DNA of 64,000 nt from Karstenula rhodostoma CBS 690.94 (GCA_010093485.1 MU001492.1:2775334-2839333); one strand, 5' to 3'; shown: positions 8,943-21,839, counted from the stretch's first letter. A program made the numbers and translations. The notes: generated by a model not told the origin, from the sequence alone.

Positions 8943-11900
8943 ATGCCGGGCGTCACGAAGAACCCAGCGAAGCGCGTGCTGGGCGATGCCTCGTCCACCC
9001 GCCAGAACATGCAGGCGTCGCCCCGCTCGGCGAAGAAGCTCAAACTCGACAATGGTGCTTCCACGAACGGAAAAGTGCCTGTAAAGATTGCCAATGGCTC
9101 TTTCAACGCGAGCCAGCAACAGAAAAGCCGCTTTGAGGAGGAGGTGCTCGAGAAGATGTCGCAGGACATCGAGTCGCTCAAGCAGACCAACGCAGAACGA
9201 GACCAACACTGGCAGAGACCACCTCTGCCTGACAACTTCAACGAAATGACGCATGGTGTCATTATGCAGCAGATAGATGCCGAGGAAGGCGTGCTCCACG
9301 GTGGGAAGGGCACCGTCAAGCTCTTTGGTGTCACCGAGGTAAGGCGGCTTCGAGACCCTCCAATGCCAGCAAAGCTAACGATCGGTGTCATAGGACGGCC
9401 ACTCGGTATTGTTCCACGTCACGAACTTCCTCCACTACTTCTACGTTGCTGCCCCGCTCAGCTTTCAAAAGAACGACTGCGACGCGTTCGGAACCTACCT
9501 AGAATCGGAATGCCAGAAAGCTTTCAATCAGCATTCGGCTGTGATAAACTCGGTCCAGATGACCATGAGGGAAAACATTCTACGCTTCCAGGGCAACCAG
9601 AAAAGCCCATACCTGAAAATCACAGTGAATGACCACAAGATGGTCAACCGGGTGCGACAAATGGTACAACAGGGCAATGCCAACTGGAAAGGCCTGTGGG
9701 GAAACGTACGGGACATCGGCGGGCTTCTCACCTTTGACAACACCCCATACGTGCAGCGGTTCATGGTGGATACAAGTGTAAGCACATTTTGTCCCCTGGA
9801 GAACTTGACTGACTCTGTAGATCGTCGGCATGTCTTGGGTCGAAGCGCCTATCGGGAAATACAAGTTGATCTCGCCTCGCGAGCGACACTCGAATTGTCA
9901 AATTGAAGCCCAAATCAGTTACAAAGACTTGATTGCCCACCCTGCCGAAGGTGAATACTCCAAAAGCGCACCGCTGCGCATTCTCTCCATGGATATCGAG
10001 TGCGCTGGTCGCAAGGGTATCTTTCCCAAGGCCGAGATCGACCCCGTCATCCAGATTGCAAACGTCGTTACGCGATTCGGCGAGGACAAGCCCTTCGTAC
10101 GGAATGTCTTCTGCATGGACACCGTCAGCCCCATTGCTGCTACACAGCTTTTCACATTTGACGACGAGAAAGAGATGTTGTTGAAATGGCGCGACTTCGT
10201 GGAGGAGGTTGACCCCGACGTGATCATTGGATACAACACTTCAAACTTCGACTTCCCCTACCTTCTCGATCGCGCGAAGCACCTCAAAGCCACAAAGTTC
10301 CCTTACTGGACACGGCTGAAGACCAAGATGTCTGAGCACACCAGTTCTCGATTCTCAAGCGCACAGTTGGGAGCTCGCGACACCAAAACCACAAACACAA
10401 ACGGCCGCCTCCAGCTTGACTTGCTCACACTCATCCAGCGCGACTACCAATTGCGAAGCTATACCCTCAACGCCGTGTGCGCCCACTTTTTGAAGGAACA
10501 GAAAGAAGACGTCCATCACAGCATGATTACGGAACTTTACAATGGCGACTCAAACTCGCGGCGAAGACTGGCAGTCTATTGCTTGAAAGACGCCTATCTT
10601 CCTCAGCGATTGCTCGACAAGCTCATGTGTCTGGTCAATTACACCGAGATGGCCAGAGTCACGGGTGTGCCCTTCAACTTCCTCTTAACCCGAGGTCAAC
10701 AAGTCAGGTTCTTGAGTCAGCTATTCCGAAAATCGTTAGAACACGGTCTGCTCATTCCGGATGTCGCGAAAGCTGGTGGAGGTGACGATCAGTATGAGGG
10801 TGCCACTGTCATCGAGCCTAAACGTGGTTACTATCAAATGCCTGTCGCCACCCTCGATTTTGCTTCGCTATATCCCAGTATCATGCAAGCACACAATCTC
10901 TGTTACACAACGCTGTTGAGTCAGGACATGGTCAAGAAGCTTAACATGAAGAAGGATGAAGACTACATCCAAACACCAAACGGCGACTTATTCTGCACAA
11001 CGAAAGTTCGCAAGGGTTTACTATCACAAATTCTAGAGGAATTGCTAGGTGCGCGTAAACGTGCGAAGAAGGAACTAGCCATCGAGACAGATCCGTTCAA
11101 AAAAGCCGTTTTGAACGGTCGCCAATTGGCTTTGAAAGTCAGTGCCAACTCTGTCTACGGTCTCACTGGTGCAACCAACGGAAAGCTACCATGTCTTCCC
11201 ATCGCCAGTAGTACCACCAGTTTCGGTCGTCAAATGATTGAGAAGACAAAAGCCGAGGTCGAAGCGAAGTACAATATTGCCAACGGATACAGTCACGACG
11301 CTGAGGTCATTTATGGTGATACTGATTCCGTCATGGTGAAATTCGGCACGTCAGATCTTGCTGAAGCGATGAAGCTGGGCCAAGAGGCTGCCGACTATGT
11401 CTCCGGGAAGTTTGTCAAACCTATCAAGCTCGAATTCGAAAAGGTCTATTATCCGTATCTTCTCATCAACAAGAAACGTTACGCTGGCCTGTACTGGACG
11501 AATCCGAACAAGTGGGACAAGATGGACACGAAGGGTATCGAGACCGTCCGACGTGACAATTGCCGTCTTGTTCAGACGGTCATCGAGACATCACTACGCA
11601 TGTTGCTGATTGACAAGGATCCCGAGGGTGCCCAAGCGTAAGTCCCACCTTCAGTCACATAGTGATGTTTGCTAATGCTTGCCTAGCTTCGTGAAAGACA
11701 CTATTGCCGATCTGTTGCAAAACAAGATCGATATGTCGAACCTTGTCATCACCAAAGCGCTCACCAAGGAAGAGAACAAACAGGGAGAGGGCGGTTATCA
11801 GAACAAGCAGGCACATCACGAACTTGCCGAGCGCATGAAGAAACGGGACGCCGGTTCTGCCCCAGCACTGGGAGACCGTGTCGCCTACGTCATGATCAAA

Positions 11901-12446
11901 GGTGCTGCTGGCGCGAAGAACTACGAGAAGTCCGAAGACCCGCTTTACGTCCTGGAGAACAACCTACCCATCGACGTCAAGTACTATCTAGACAACCAAC
12001 TTGCCAAACCCCTGGGTCGTATCTTCGAGCCTGTTGTTGGCGAGAAGAAAGCCAACAGCTTGCTCACCGGCGAACATACACGCTCGATCTCGGTCGCGGC
12101 GCCTACTATGGGTGGACTCATGAAGTTCGCCAAAAAGACGCAGACGTGCATGGGATGCAAGAAACCGATGGCGAGTGCAGCAGAAAAGGACGGCGCTGTT
12201 TGCGAGAACTGCAGGCCGCGTATTGGCGAGCTGTACCAAAAAACACTGTCCAAAGTCAGTGAGCTTGAGGTGAGGTTCTCACGACTTTGGACGCAATGCC
12301 AGCGGTGCCAAGGGAGCTTGCACTGTGAAGTCATCTGCTCGAGTAGAGATTGTCCGATCTTCTATATGCGGATGAAGGCGAGGAAGGATGTGGAGGATTC
12401 AGGGAAGGAGCTGATCAGGTTCGACAAGGACCAGGCGCTGTGGTGA
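8943..12446 (+). CDS. POL3: DNA polymerase delta catalytic subunit
   Basis: Four exons (8943-9338, 9394-9777, 9821-11637, 11687-12446) give 1118 residues, the usual length. Introns are 55, 43 and 49 bp. This is the B-family replicative polymerase that copies mainly the lagging strand and proofreads. Exonuclease motif I is DIE at residues 318-320 ([11 protein letters not shown]), and motif II is [12 protein letters not shown]. Polymerase motif A is DFASLYPSI with Asp606, motif B is [13 protein letters not shown], and motif C is YGDTDS with Asp760 and Asp762. The C-terminus has both cysteine modules: CysA (CMGC...CENC), which binds zinc and helps with PCNA, and CysB (CQRC...C...C), which in the family carries an iron-sulphur cluster and holds the B subunit. 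The N-terminus carries a basic SAKKLKLD stretch, a likely nuclear localisation signal. All catalytic residues are present. Identification is firm. Confidence 0.97.
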
Positions 12447-13303
12447 GCACATGTTGTTCGGGTAAACGGTGTTTTATGGTGTTACTGCACAGGTTTCTTT
12501 GGACATTGTATAATGGGCGTTTTTGGACAGACGGAGGCTACCGAAGTTTTATGGATACCAGCGCTGGAACAATATAATATATTCTCGCACTTGCTTACTG
12601 TACTTGATCCTCTACAAGCTTCTGACCCATCGACACTGCGTGAGCACTGAACTATTGTATCTCGTGGCATACAGAGATCAATCCACCGTCATAGTCCTAC
12701 CCAAGCATAGTACTTCGCATACATGCATCAGTCTACACACTCGTGGTATTCTTGTACCGCAGTACAGTATGTTTCGGCGTGATTCTCATGCGAACACCGA
12801 AATCTGCATGAGAATATGGGGCATTATGAGTATTTGGTAGGGTTTAACGTGTAGGACGGGGCAGTTAGGGTGTGGAGATGTGGTTGGGCGCCTGAGATCG
12901 TTTGAGTTTGATTTAACCACGTTGGTGGTGTAGGCTGGCGGTGTCGAAACATGCTGAATGTTCACTGTCAGTTGTGTATAAGATATTATTGAATGCTTGA
13001 TGTTTGCTTGCGGTCAGGAGATGATCTCGATGTCCTACGGTTGTTGCTTCTACAGAGTGATTGTCGATGCAATCTGCAAGCAGAGCGTCATAAGAGCGAC
13101 TACTCTACAAATAATTCGTCCCACCGAGCAGTAGTCCCACCAGAATCAATCTGCACACCAGTACCCGAACAACTAAGCTCTGCCACCAACAGAATCGCCG
13201 ACAGCAAGTCCATTGGCTGTTTCCCATCTTATCCGCACCCCCTACCTAGGCTCACCTTGCTACCCAAAATCAACTCACCCGTACATCCCCACCTACATCA
13301 AGC
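12447..13303. other. intergenic region, nothing recognised
   Basis: This is the 3' flank of the polymerase gene. Short frames are present but none is convincing. The last 150 bases are C-rich on the + strand, as is common for 5' UTRs in this window, and lead into the ATG at 13304. Confidence 0.4.
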
Positions 13304-13933
13304 ATGTCCTCATCCGGCGACAATCCTTCCTCCAACATCACACCAAACGATATATTCGAACACATGGACCTAAGGATCAAGATGCGAGACGACATCATTC
13401 AACTACTCAAAGCCCAGAGCAAAGCGCTGAAAGAGTAAGTCGAGCTACTGTACGGGCTGCAGGAGGAGCTACTCAAAACGCATGCAGATCGTGCTGCTAT
13501 TATAAGGGGGTTCTTGGTGAGTTGCCGAGATGGTGTAGTAAGGGGAGAGGGGAGCAGTGCAGAAGACGGACAAAGTAGTACTGCGGGGGTTGGAGAGAGC
13601 AGAACTCCTGGAGCCGGAGAGAACGCTGATGTGCAAGGCGGGGAGAGCAGTACTGCAGGGGATGTAGCGAGCGAGACTACGGAAGAAGGAGCGAGCAATA
13701 CTGTGAAAAGGGGAGAGGGCAACACTGTCGAAGGGGAGGGAAATACTATGAGAGACGAAGAAAGACACGCTGCCGAGAACAGTGACGGTGCAGAAGATGG
13801 AGCAAGCATTCTTGCGGAAGACGGAGGTAGCACTGCTATAGAACATGGAGGGAGCATTGTTGAAGAAGGACAAAAGGGGAGTGGGGATAGTAAGGGGCTT
13901 GAAACGGAAGGAAAAAAAGTTTGGATTACTTGA
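13304..13933 (+). CDS. coiled-coil plus Gly/Glu/Ser-rich repeat protein, uncertain integrity
   Basis: An ATG at 13304 opens 44 codons with a heptad-like end (MRDDIIQLLKAQSKALKE), then TAA at 13436-13438. The same frame continues open to 13933 as a further coiled-coil stretch (VELLYGLQEELLKTHADR). It is followed by about 130 residues of degenerate repeats around GESSTAG, with frequent SSTAG, EGASNT and GGS units. The TAA sits inside a perfect donor, GTAAGT, at 13435. Splicing to AAG at 13506 would remove 72 bp, skip the stop and keep the frame, but the acceptor is poor. Splicing to CAG at 13487 (53 bp) gives a different, shorter tail. The alternative is a gene broken by one nonsense change, as at 5280-5651. 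The size and coiled-coil start recall the 4.0-7.2 kb family, but the VED motif is absent. Function unknown. Confidence 0.35.
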
Positions 13934-14465
13934 CTATCGAGAGTATTCAGTCTTCTGATGGTGAATATGATGAGGGTTTTGGCGGGCAGCGCGAAGGCTG
14001 AGGTGAGAGGTCGATAGAGCAAACGCTGTCTTCAGCTTGAGGATTGGATGGTGTACTTCGAGTTGCGATGCATGTGGGCAGCTCTAGTTCTCTTGCATAC
14101 TTCATGTATCTTCTAAACACCAAGTAGTGTGCTTGTGGAAGGTACCGTAAACTCATGACGTAGACTAGGATAAGTCTAGACTTTATCCATCTTCGAATTC
14201 TAAAAGTGACAGTAAAACGTGGATGTGATCACAGACTTACATGAGCAATGCAATATGGAGTGAGTTTTTGGCGTATCCCATTTATATTCTATGTGCTCGC
14301 TAATCTCATAACGATGCGGCCTTTTGCAGCTTTTTATGACCACCTCTTCTTGGCCAACTTTCGGAAGGCTGTAGAGCACGTGCTAAGTCTGCTGTCATGA
14401 ATCTACCTTTGGCCACTGTGCCCTGATAAAGATGTACACTGGTGCGTTGGTGGATATGATATCTC
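13934..14465. other. intergenic region between convergent genes, nothing recognised
   Basis: AT-richer sequence between the 3' ends of the repeat-protein gene and the MYND gene. No feature was recognised. Confidence 0.4.
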
Positions 14466-15925
14466 TCAGCGCACTTGGACACCCTGGTCCATTGTGTTGG
14501 AGGCGAGCGTGTAGAGAGCCAGGTACTCCACCCAATTGGATCCAAACGACATCAATATAGCCTGCATATCATCTTTCGATGGCGACTTGCCAGCGCCAAC
14601 GCGCTCTCGAATTGCTGACTGCATCTTTCGCACCTCATCGACCTTCCGCTGCTCGGATTCGCTCGGTGGTCGAGGGGACCAAGCTGGGGCGCCGTTGTCC
14701 AGATCCGCTGCCATGACATATGCAGGGGACCCGGGAGGAGGCTCCAAGAGCACCTGGGCACGAACCTCGTCGTATGTCTTCGAGAGGTTGTCTCGCCACT
14801 GAGGACCGAAAAGCAACTGCATGTTAGCTGCTGTGTCCTTGCCGGTGATGACGAGACGGCGCAGCGGCCTCCTGTACACACGTGTTAGCTAAGATCTACT
14901 CGAGACGTTTCGAGACATACACTGTGCCTTCATGGTCGGCAGCTGATGAAGGAAGTTCCAGATTGAGTGTAGCAGCGAGTGCTTTCGCCTCCGCAGATTT
15001 GTGAGCCAAGGTGTTGTAGAACTTGTGAGCATCGACGGCTGATGCAGCTCCATCCTTGCTTGGACGGTTCGCAACGCAGACAGGCTTGTGCTGCTTCCAA
15101 TGAGCCTTCTGGCATTGTGGGGAACAGTACCAGGTCTTCTTGCAGGCGGCACATTTCATCAACGGCGATGGAGCATCGTTGCGATGCTTTTGACAACGGT
15201 GGCACTTCGTCTCGTCACCAAGCTGGACACTAGAGCCAGTCGCCTGAATGGTGCGTTGGTTTTGCATCGATCGAGTGTCCTCACTCACAGACTCCACCAA
15301 TCGACCCAGCAATTCGTCCCAGCACTCGTTGGAGATAGCTTTTTCGTCCTCACTGCACACTTTGACATTGCGAAGTTCCTCTGGAAAGCCCCGCTGCGCG
15401 AATAGAGGCTCTAAAGCCGCAGCCAACGCGGAATCGACCGTAGACCAGCTCCATGGCGCCTTCGCTTCGACCTGAGTGCTCCCGCTAGGATCATGAACCT
15501 CGTTGACGAACACCTGCAACAGGTAAGGCAGCATTTTCTCGGCCTTCTCTTTGGTGGTCAGTGTTGTTGGAAGTTGAAGTGGTCCGGCTGTTAGCTGGAA
15601 TCTGCTCTGAGGATGCACGGCGACGATCAGATCACCAGGAGGCTCGAGAGGCACCTGTGTTAAATGAGGGTCAGTTTACTCCTGTGAAAGTACGAACTAG
15701 TTGACGCCAGAGATAGTCGAAATTTCAACCGTAGCACGAAGGGCAGGAGCCTGCGAATAAGCGTCGTGTTGTTCTGCAGCATATCCACACCCGATAGAAT
15801 CTGACTGTTGCTATGGAATAGGCAATACATACATGTCGAGACTGGAAAACCCAGTGATTAGGCAAGCCAGTTGGTGTAGTTTGCGGTCGCGGCAGACGCT
15901 TGAAAGCGTTGATAACGTCCCCCAT
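14466..15925 (-). CDS. MYND-type zinc-finger protein
   Basis: Three exons on the minus strand, 15833-15925, 14921-15654 and 14466-14871, give 410 residues. The introns are 178 bp (GTATGT...AACACAG) and 49 bp (GTATGT...GTACAG). The long frame at 15654 opens with GTG directly after a CAG acceptor, so the true start is the ATG of the short upstream exon (MGDVINAFKRL). The MYND finger spans about residues 182-224 with the expected pattern CHRC...C..C...WYCSPQC...HWKQHKPVC. MYND domains bind Pro-rich partner peptides and usually act in protein assembly or transcription. The rest of the protein shows no SET domain or ankyrin repeats. The N-terminal 170 residues and C-terminal 180 residues look folded but unfamiliar. 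Partner and role unknown. Confidence 0.82.
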
Positions 15926-18514
15926 AGCTCGATGCTAGAAACCCTCAACTCAATAATGTGGACGTGCAGAGAAGGGTTTGCTTGCCTGGCCTGAAGTAGC
16001 AGTACTCAGACTCTAATTCTGATGGCAGGAAAGTGGTCGTGTCGAAGAGCAGTTTAGTATGCGAAGTAGCGGGTGGAGGTTGACTAGCGCTGTTTTCATG
16101 GGCGCTAACCTGCTTGTGTAACAGCAACAACACAGCATAAAGCTCTTGCCGAATGCCTCAGTACGTCAATATTACGGAAAGTCGCATTTCGCCCGTGTGC
16201 TGCAGCAGCAGTTCAGGATACTCGCTGCCGTGTCAGGTCGATGTATGTATTCCAGGAGAGTGACCAGATTCCGCACCACCAAGATATGCACGCTTACTGG
16301 ATAGTAATGCGGGGAAGCCCTTTCCAGGGGCTACAAGTAATCAGGAACAGCTTTATTCAATTTGGCTCAAAGGAAGTTACGCGCTCATACATAGGCCTGT
16401 CAGGTCTCACTTTAGTTGTAAAGCTAAATCATCGATTGCACCGCTGTTTGACGAGTGTTTACGCAAATAGAGCACACTCAACAACTCGTTTTCAGAACTG
16501 AAGGATAGAGCCTTGACACAAGCAAGTAGGCAGCTCCAGCTCTCTATTCGTCTTGATATGCAGCTTTCCATATGTGCCCGTGATATTCGCAATTTCTTGG
16601 CGAGTGTCCGACATTCGACTAAGAAAGATAATCCGCAGATGCTACACGTATAGTTGCAAGGACCAGAAGAATAAGATAGACACGAGAAGATCGTTATCCA
16701 AATAAATCGCACGAATGTACAAGCAAAGACGATAGAAAGAGTAGGAAATTCACTAACCAATCCGACGGAAAGGCTGCCAGGGCTTCTTACCTTTCCACCA
16801 TCCCAGCTCTGGAGGCTTCATCTCACATACGCCAACCAAACCAACCAGTCAATCTCCTCTACGCAAGCAGGACACGACACGACACCCTAATCCCCTCTCC
16901 TCACCGTCCGCCTGCCCCTGCTTCCTCCGTCCTCCAACATCCCGAGTCCTGCCACTACCCACACCCACGACTCGCCGAAAGCAGCAATTCTCGGTGATTA
17001 CCATTGACGCGGGAGGAATAAGTATCCCAAGTGGCAAGAACAGACGGGCCCTGTCCGCGCTACAGCACACAGGACAAAGAACAAAGGACGAAGGACGCAT
17101 TACGCGATCCCTCTACGCCAAAGGAAAAAGGAATGGTTGATCAAAGTTGGGACGCGTACGCACCTCGGCATCCCCTTCGTATCCGTATCCGATCGATGCT
17201 GCGTCCAAGTGCAAGTCTTACCGTGAAGGACCAACCACCCGGAAATAACCCTCAGCAGCGCAAGCAAAAGTGCAAGTGCAAGTGCAAACCTCAGCATCTC
17301 GATCCCTGTCCACCTGCGTACGCCCTCCCCTGAACACCACCACCCGTCTCCATCTCAAACCTAACCTTACGAATATCCCACACCACGCAGCACGCCTCAA
17401 CCCAACTCGACCTAAACTCAACAACGCTTAACCCGTGCCTGCGCCCGCTTCGTCCTCCGTCCACCACAATCTCGCAACAAGCCCAATCTCAAGCCCAAGC
17501 CGTCAACCCCACACCACACCACACCGCAGCGCCACTAACCCCAGCCAGCATACCGTAGGTACGTACCCATTATTGAATTCCATTGACCGCGACGCGGGCA
17601 CCCACCCTGACCCTCAGCTCAAAGCAGCCTCCCTCAATAGCACCTCACTAACTACTACCTCCATCTTCATATCGCTTTCCCATTACTCAGCCCAGCCCAG
17701 CCCAGCCCTGCCCTGCCCTCCTTTGTTGACTCGCTCGCTCGGCCCAACCAAAAAGCCCACATCCATCCATCCATCCACCCCGCACATTCTCCCATCCTTT
17801 GTATTAGCAACCTACACAGCGTCGCCGGCTTTAAAAAAAAAACGTGGACTCAACCCTCCACCTCTTCCCTTCCCAAATTGATTTTTACCGAGGCCGAGGG
17901 GAGGGGCCCGGGGGCCCGCCCAACGACCAAACAGCAGGCAGCTGCACGCGAGCTCCGCCTTGACTCCGCCCCGTCCAATCAGCGCGTAGCTTTTCCAACA
18001 TCACTCCGTTTTCGCACAGCACAGACAAACCAAAACCAGAACCACGGCATAGGGATAGCGCTACTGCATCGTGAGATTGTGTCATTGTCATTGTCATCGT
18101 GATTACATTTCAATATGTCCAACTGGGAGGGAAAAACTTTGCATGATGCTCCATGATGATTTCCATTTGTGTTGTCCCATTAAACCACCCGAGGCGGTTC
18201 GGGGATGCAACCACCTGATCTACTAAAAGTGATATCCGAAGGATCCGCCGCATGTGGGAGATGCCCTCTCCATCTGCGCACGAATGCCAAGTGCTGCCAG
18301 TCCGCAGATGCTGGACATATAACGCCTTGTGATGCTCAAATAGAATGCTGGGATAAGCTGGCTCGAAACGACCAGCGTGCTTGAAATATAACCACCCAAT
18401 GCAATGCAACGCTTAAACGCAGGACGACAAAAGACAAAAGAAAGAAAAAGATCCACCCAGGTCGTTGGGATTTTGGCGAAGGTGTAGTGTATGTACAAAG
18501 CAGCCTGTCGCTCC
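15926..18514. other. 2.6-kb region without a supported gene; C-rich + strand at 16.8-17.9 kb
   Basis: Sequence 15926-16790 shows nothing. From about 16795 to 17880 the + strand is strongly C/pyrimidine-rich, with TCC, CAC and CCAT runs, short GCCCA repeats near 17690-17720 and an ATCC run near 17762-17780. In this window such composition marks the 5' UTRs of genes (for example before 39336 and 61123). No + strand gene follows before the cyclin gene, which lies on the other strand. A frame at 17435-17881 (148 codons, no ATG start, low-complexity Pro/Ser/Thr) is not convincing. A non-coding transcript is possible. Confidence 0.35.
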
Positions 18515-20444
18515 TCAACGGAAGACAGGCTGCTGCGGGATGGGAAGTTGATTGAATTGATTGACCTCTGGCCATGCACCGTGATCCATGTAAGGAAGTG
18601 GCCCGGAACGACGATCAGCCGTAGGACGACCAAGCGGCTGATACTGCATTTGCTCGTATGCGATGTTGCGGGCCGGGTTATGCATCGAGGTCGACGGCGG
18701 AGGAACAAGTAGCGTGTGAACACCACGAACCGGGCGGTACGGTGACTGCCTCTGGTTGAGGAAGTACGACGGCGACAGTTGGCGCTGTCCTGCAACAGGG
18801 AAAGTCGCGCTCGTTGGCGAGGAGCCGGCGGAGGGCGGATAGGGGCTGACTTGGCGCGACCGTTCTGTTGTGGGAGTGTGTGTGGGGAACATGGAGGGAG
18901 GGGCAGTCGAAGTAGGCGTGCTGACAGGCTGCTGCCACTGGACGGGAGGAGGGTACACCATAGCCATGGAACGATGTGCCGGTACGGATAGCGGGAGATC
19001 TGACCAGTTTTTGACCTGCATAGGGGGGTTGGATTGCGGGGCCGGAATAGACAGACTGGGTAGCGGCGGGAGCCTGTTCATCAACGAAGGTGGCTCAAAG
19101 GACCTGTTGACGGGCGCTTGCAGCGTGGGGATCAACGGGGCGTTGCTGTAAGGACCAGGAGCGAATCCATGAGCATGTCGCTTTGGCGGTGGCTCCACAC
19201 TGTAGTCTGAGCTGCGTTTGCGTTGGATGGGACCAAGTTCCGGCAGGGTACCAATTGGAGACACGGCAGTGGACGTGGCTTGCGGCTGCAAAAGCGGGGT
19301 GTTGGAGAACTGGTTGTGGGACGGAGAGTACAGCATCTGCATCGGAGGAGATGGCTGTTGCGATGTGGGAGGCGAGGGGATGAAGTTGGGTCGGGCGAGC
19401 TGAGGGGGCATCGTGTGGACTGGGCTGATGGCGCTGGGCGGCGGTATTTTGGATGCCCGATCGAAGAATGTCCCGAACTTTCCGACAATAACGTGCCACT
19501 CTTCCCATTTCTTCTGTGAGGTGAACAAGCTGTATCGCATGTTGCTGAGGAATTCCACCTCCATAACGTGCACTTCCTGTACTGAAATCCCCGAGACCTC
19601 GGCCCACGTCTTGTTGGTGTATGTGTTGTCGTCAAGGAACTTGTTGCCCAACATCAGAGCCACGGTCAAGAGGCGATATTCGCTGCCAGGTTTTCCCTTC
19701 ACCGTTGGGTTGGTGAGCTTCAACCGATATATGAAGAGCAGCGCCAAGAGAATGACATTTTGTGCGACCTGCGTGGTGGTGAGGATGGTGGTCACCCACT
19801 TCCTAAAGCCGGTCGTCGGGATAGCATCAGGCGAGAGAGGCTGTATGGGCATGCTCGGTGAGCTGCCATCTAGAACCTGTTTCAAGACGGTCGAGCTTTC
19901 GAACCAGAAAAGGCACGTCACCTAGGGAGAGTCAGAGTCAGCCAGGCGCGAGACAACCACCTTGACCACTCACCTCGGCAGCTAATTGCGGCAGGCCCTC
20001 CTGGGGCGTGCTGATTGTGGCCGGTACCCTAAGGTTAGCGGAAATCTTCCTTTGTGCCATGTTTTGCGGAGGCTGCTGGGGCGCTATGCTTTGTGCAGGT
20101 TGCTGGGCCTGTCTTTGTGCACCTGGACTCTGGGGGGTTGCTGTTCGTGAGTTGCCGATCGCGGGCAGCTGGTATCCGTACTCTTGGCCGGTGCCTTCAG
20201 TTGAGGGCAGAGAGACGACTCTCACTGCGGAGCCCGGAAAGTCCGAGGAAGGCGTGAGCGTCTGGGTCCGGTGGGCGGTTCTCAGGGCATCGAGCCCGTG
20301 ATGGGCGTTGAACTGCGGCATGGGCAAGTGCATCTGGCGGGTGGCATCCATCTTGGAGAGCGGGCGAGAGGGGGCGTAGAAGTCGAAGGGACGCTCCCGA
20401 GGGACGGCGTGAGGCATTGGATGGGGGAGGTGTAGCTCGAGCAT
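18515..20444 (-). CDS. Pho80/Clg1-like cyclin with long Pro-rich tail
   Basis: Two exons, 19974-20444 and 18515-19921, are joined by removing a 52-bp intron (GTGAGT...CCCTAG) and give 625 residues. The N-terminal 150 residues are Pro/Gln-rich. Residues of about 155-285 form a cyclin box: TCLFWFESSTVLKQVL, then FRKWVTTILTTTQVAQNVILLALLFIYRLK and YRLLTVALMLGNKFLDDNTYTNKTWAEVSGI, then a helix with EVEFLSNMRYSLF. The KFLDDNTYTNKTWAEVSGI segment is diagnostic of the Pho80/Pcl family, which activates the Pho85-type CDK. The long disordered tail rich in Pro, Ser and Gln fits the Clg1 subgroup rather than short Pho80. The tail carries SP/TP sites and RKRSS and PPKR basic patches. Family is firm; the subgroup is inferred. 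Confidence 0.87.
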
Positions 20445-20484
20445 GTGGACGGTGGACGGTGGACGGCGGACGGCGGACGGCGGG
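20445..20484. repeat. 7-bp tandem repeat abutting the cyclin start codon
   Basis: Three GTGGACG units followed by two GCGGACG units and a partial one touch the cyclin ATG on its upstream side. They therefore lie in the 5' UTR as CCGTCC-type repeats on the coding strand. Confidence 0.85.
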
Positions 20485-21221
20485 GAGGGTGAGAGCGGCG
20501 GCCAAGGCTCAGCGTGGGTTGGGCATGTGAGGAGCGTTGGCTGGAGGCGCGGTGAAGAGTGTTTGCGTCTTCACGACAGGGCCCATTCGGAGTCGTGGTG
20601 GTGGACAGAGAAGCTAGTCGCAAAGCAAGGGCAGCGTCCGTGTTGTTCACTTGTTGACGGTATGCTTTGAAATGAGACTAGCCAGGCAGCGATTGTCCGG
20701 CGTGCTGGATCGTGAGCACTGAGCACTGAGCAGGTTCAGGTGAAGGGGGCAAAGCAGGCGCCGGGGCAATAAAGGAAAGCGTGGTGAAGGGCAGCACAGA
20801 GGACTACAAGGTGTGGACTGGGCTAGCCAGGAGCGGGTGCTGGCGATTGTGCCGTAATGGGGTTGGGATTGTTGCGCACCCCCCGGGCCGCGTGCTGCTT
20901 GACAAGCATGGCTTGGGGCCGTTGGGGTGATAAAACAGCACAGAATTCACGACGTGTGAAGACAAGGCTCGGAAGGTTCCAGCCATGGACGGTCGCTGAG
21001 GTAGCTTTGACTTGATCGGCCGTGCGCGGAGCAGGGGTGGGAGAATGAGGAAAGGCGGCCCTGGTTGGAAGGCGCGGCGCTGAGTGGGCAGGAGCGGCGC
21101 GCCCGCCCGGAATAGCCCACGCATTCCTCGCCCAAAGAGCACCGCAGTCGTGCGCTCGCAGCACCGACAAAGCCCCGCCCCGGCCACAGCGCGTCTGCAT
21201 CATGGATGTGGATGATGGAGC

Positions 21222-21262
21222 CAGTGTCCAGTGTGCAGTGTGCAGTGTGCAGTGTCCAGTCC
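21222..21262. repeat. CAGTGTG minisatellite
   Basis: Five to six copies of a 7-bp unit, CAGTGTG with CAGTGTC variants, in the upstream region of the cyclin gene. Confidence 0.8.
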
Positions 21263-21631
21263 AGCGTCCAGTGCCCCATGGCGCGCCCAAGCGTTGGAAC
21301 GCAAGCAGTCCGCCGTCAGCCAGCGACACTGCCTCTCTGTGCAGTCATGCTTGCGTCGGGCGCCCCAGCACCTGATGCAGCGGCACAGAGACAGCGCAAG
21401 CAGCAGCGTTTGCCGGCGGGAATAATACTACACAGTATCTAGTATCTAGGTACTATCCGCCCATCTGACCCGCCCGTGTCGTTTGGATGGCTCGCAGCGC
21501 CGTGCTCACTGCGCTGCGCTGCTGGCCCGGAGCCTGTCAAGCCTCGTCGCCAGCCTCCGCCTCAGCAGCCGCCGCGCCGCCTGATTGGATGGGCCGTCTT
21601 GTCGTGCGCCTTCGCCGGCCTCAGTGCTCCG

Positions 21632-21669
21632 AGTCGCAGTCGCAGTCGCAGTCGCAGTCGCAGTCGCAG
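21632..21669. repeat. AGTCGC hexanucleotide repeat
   Basis: About six perfect copies of AGTCGC in tandem. Confidence 0.85.
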
Positions 21670-21839
21670 CCAGCTCACACATGCCCTAGACCCCTCCTGC
21701 TAGATGCCCATCACCACAGTAGCGTAGAGCCTCGCCCGCAGTGGGTCGGCTTGCCTGCCAGAGCCCGCCCTCCTTGCCTGCGCGCCCGGCTGCACGGCCA
21801 AGCCTTTCACAGCGCGCGACATGACGAGCACACTCAACC

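Noticed and set aside
13399..14022. 207-codon Ser/Pro/Leu-rich frame on the minus strand
   Set aside because: Complement of the GESSTAG repeat region; the + strand frame has an ATG, a coiled-coil start and more plausible composition.
17435..17881. 148-codon Pro/Ser/Thr frame
   Set aside because: No ATG at its start, low complexity, and readily explained by the C-rich composition of the block.
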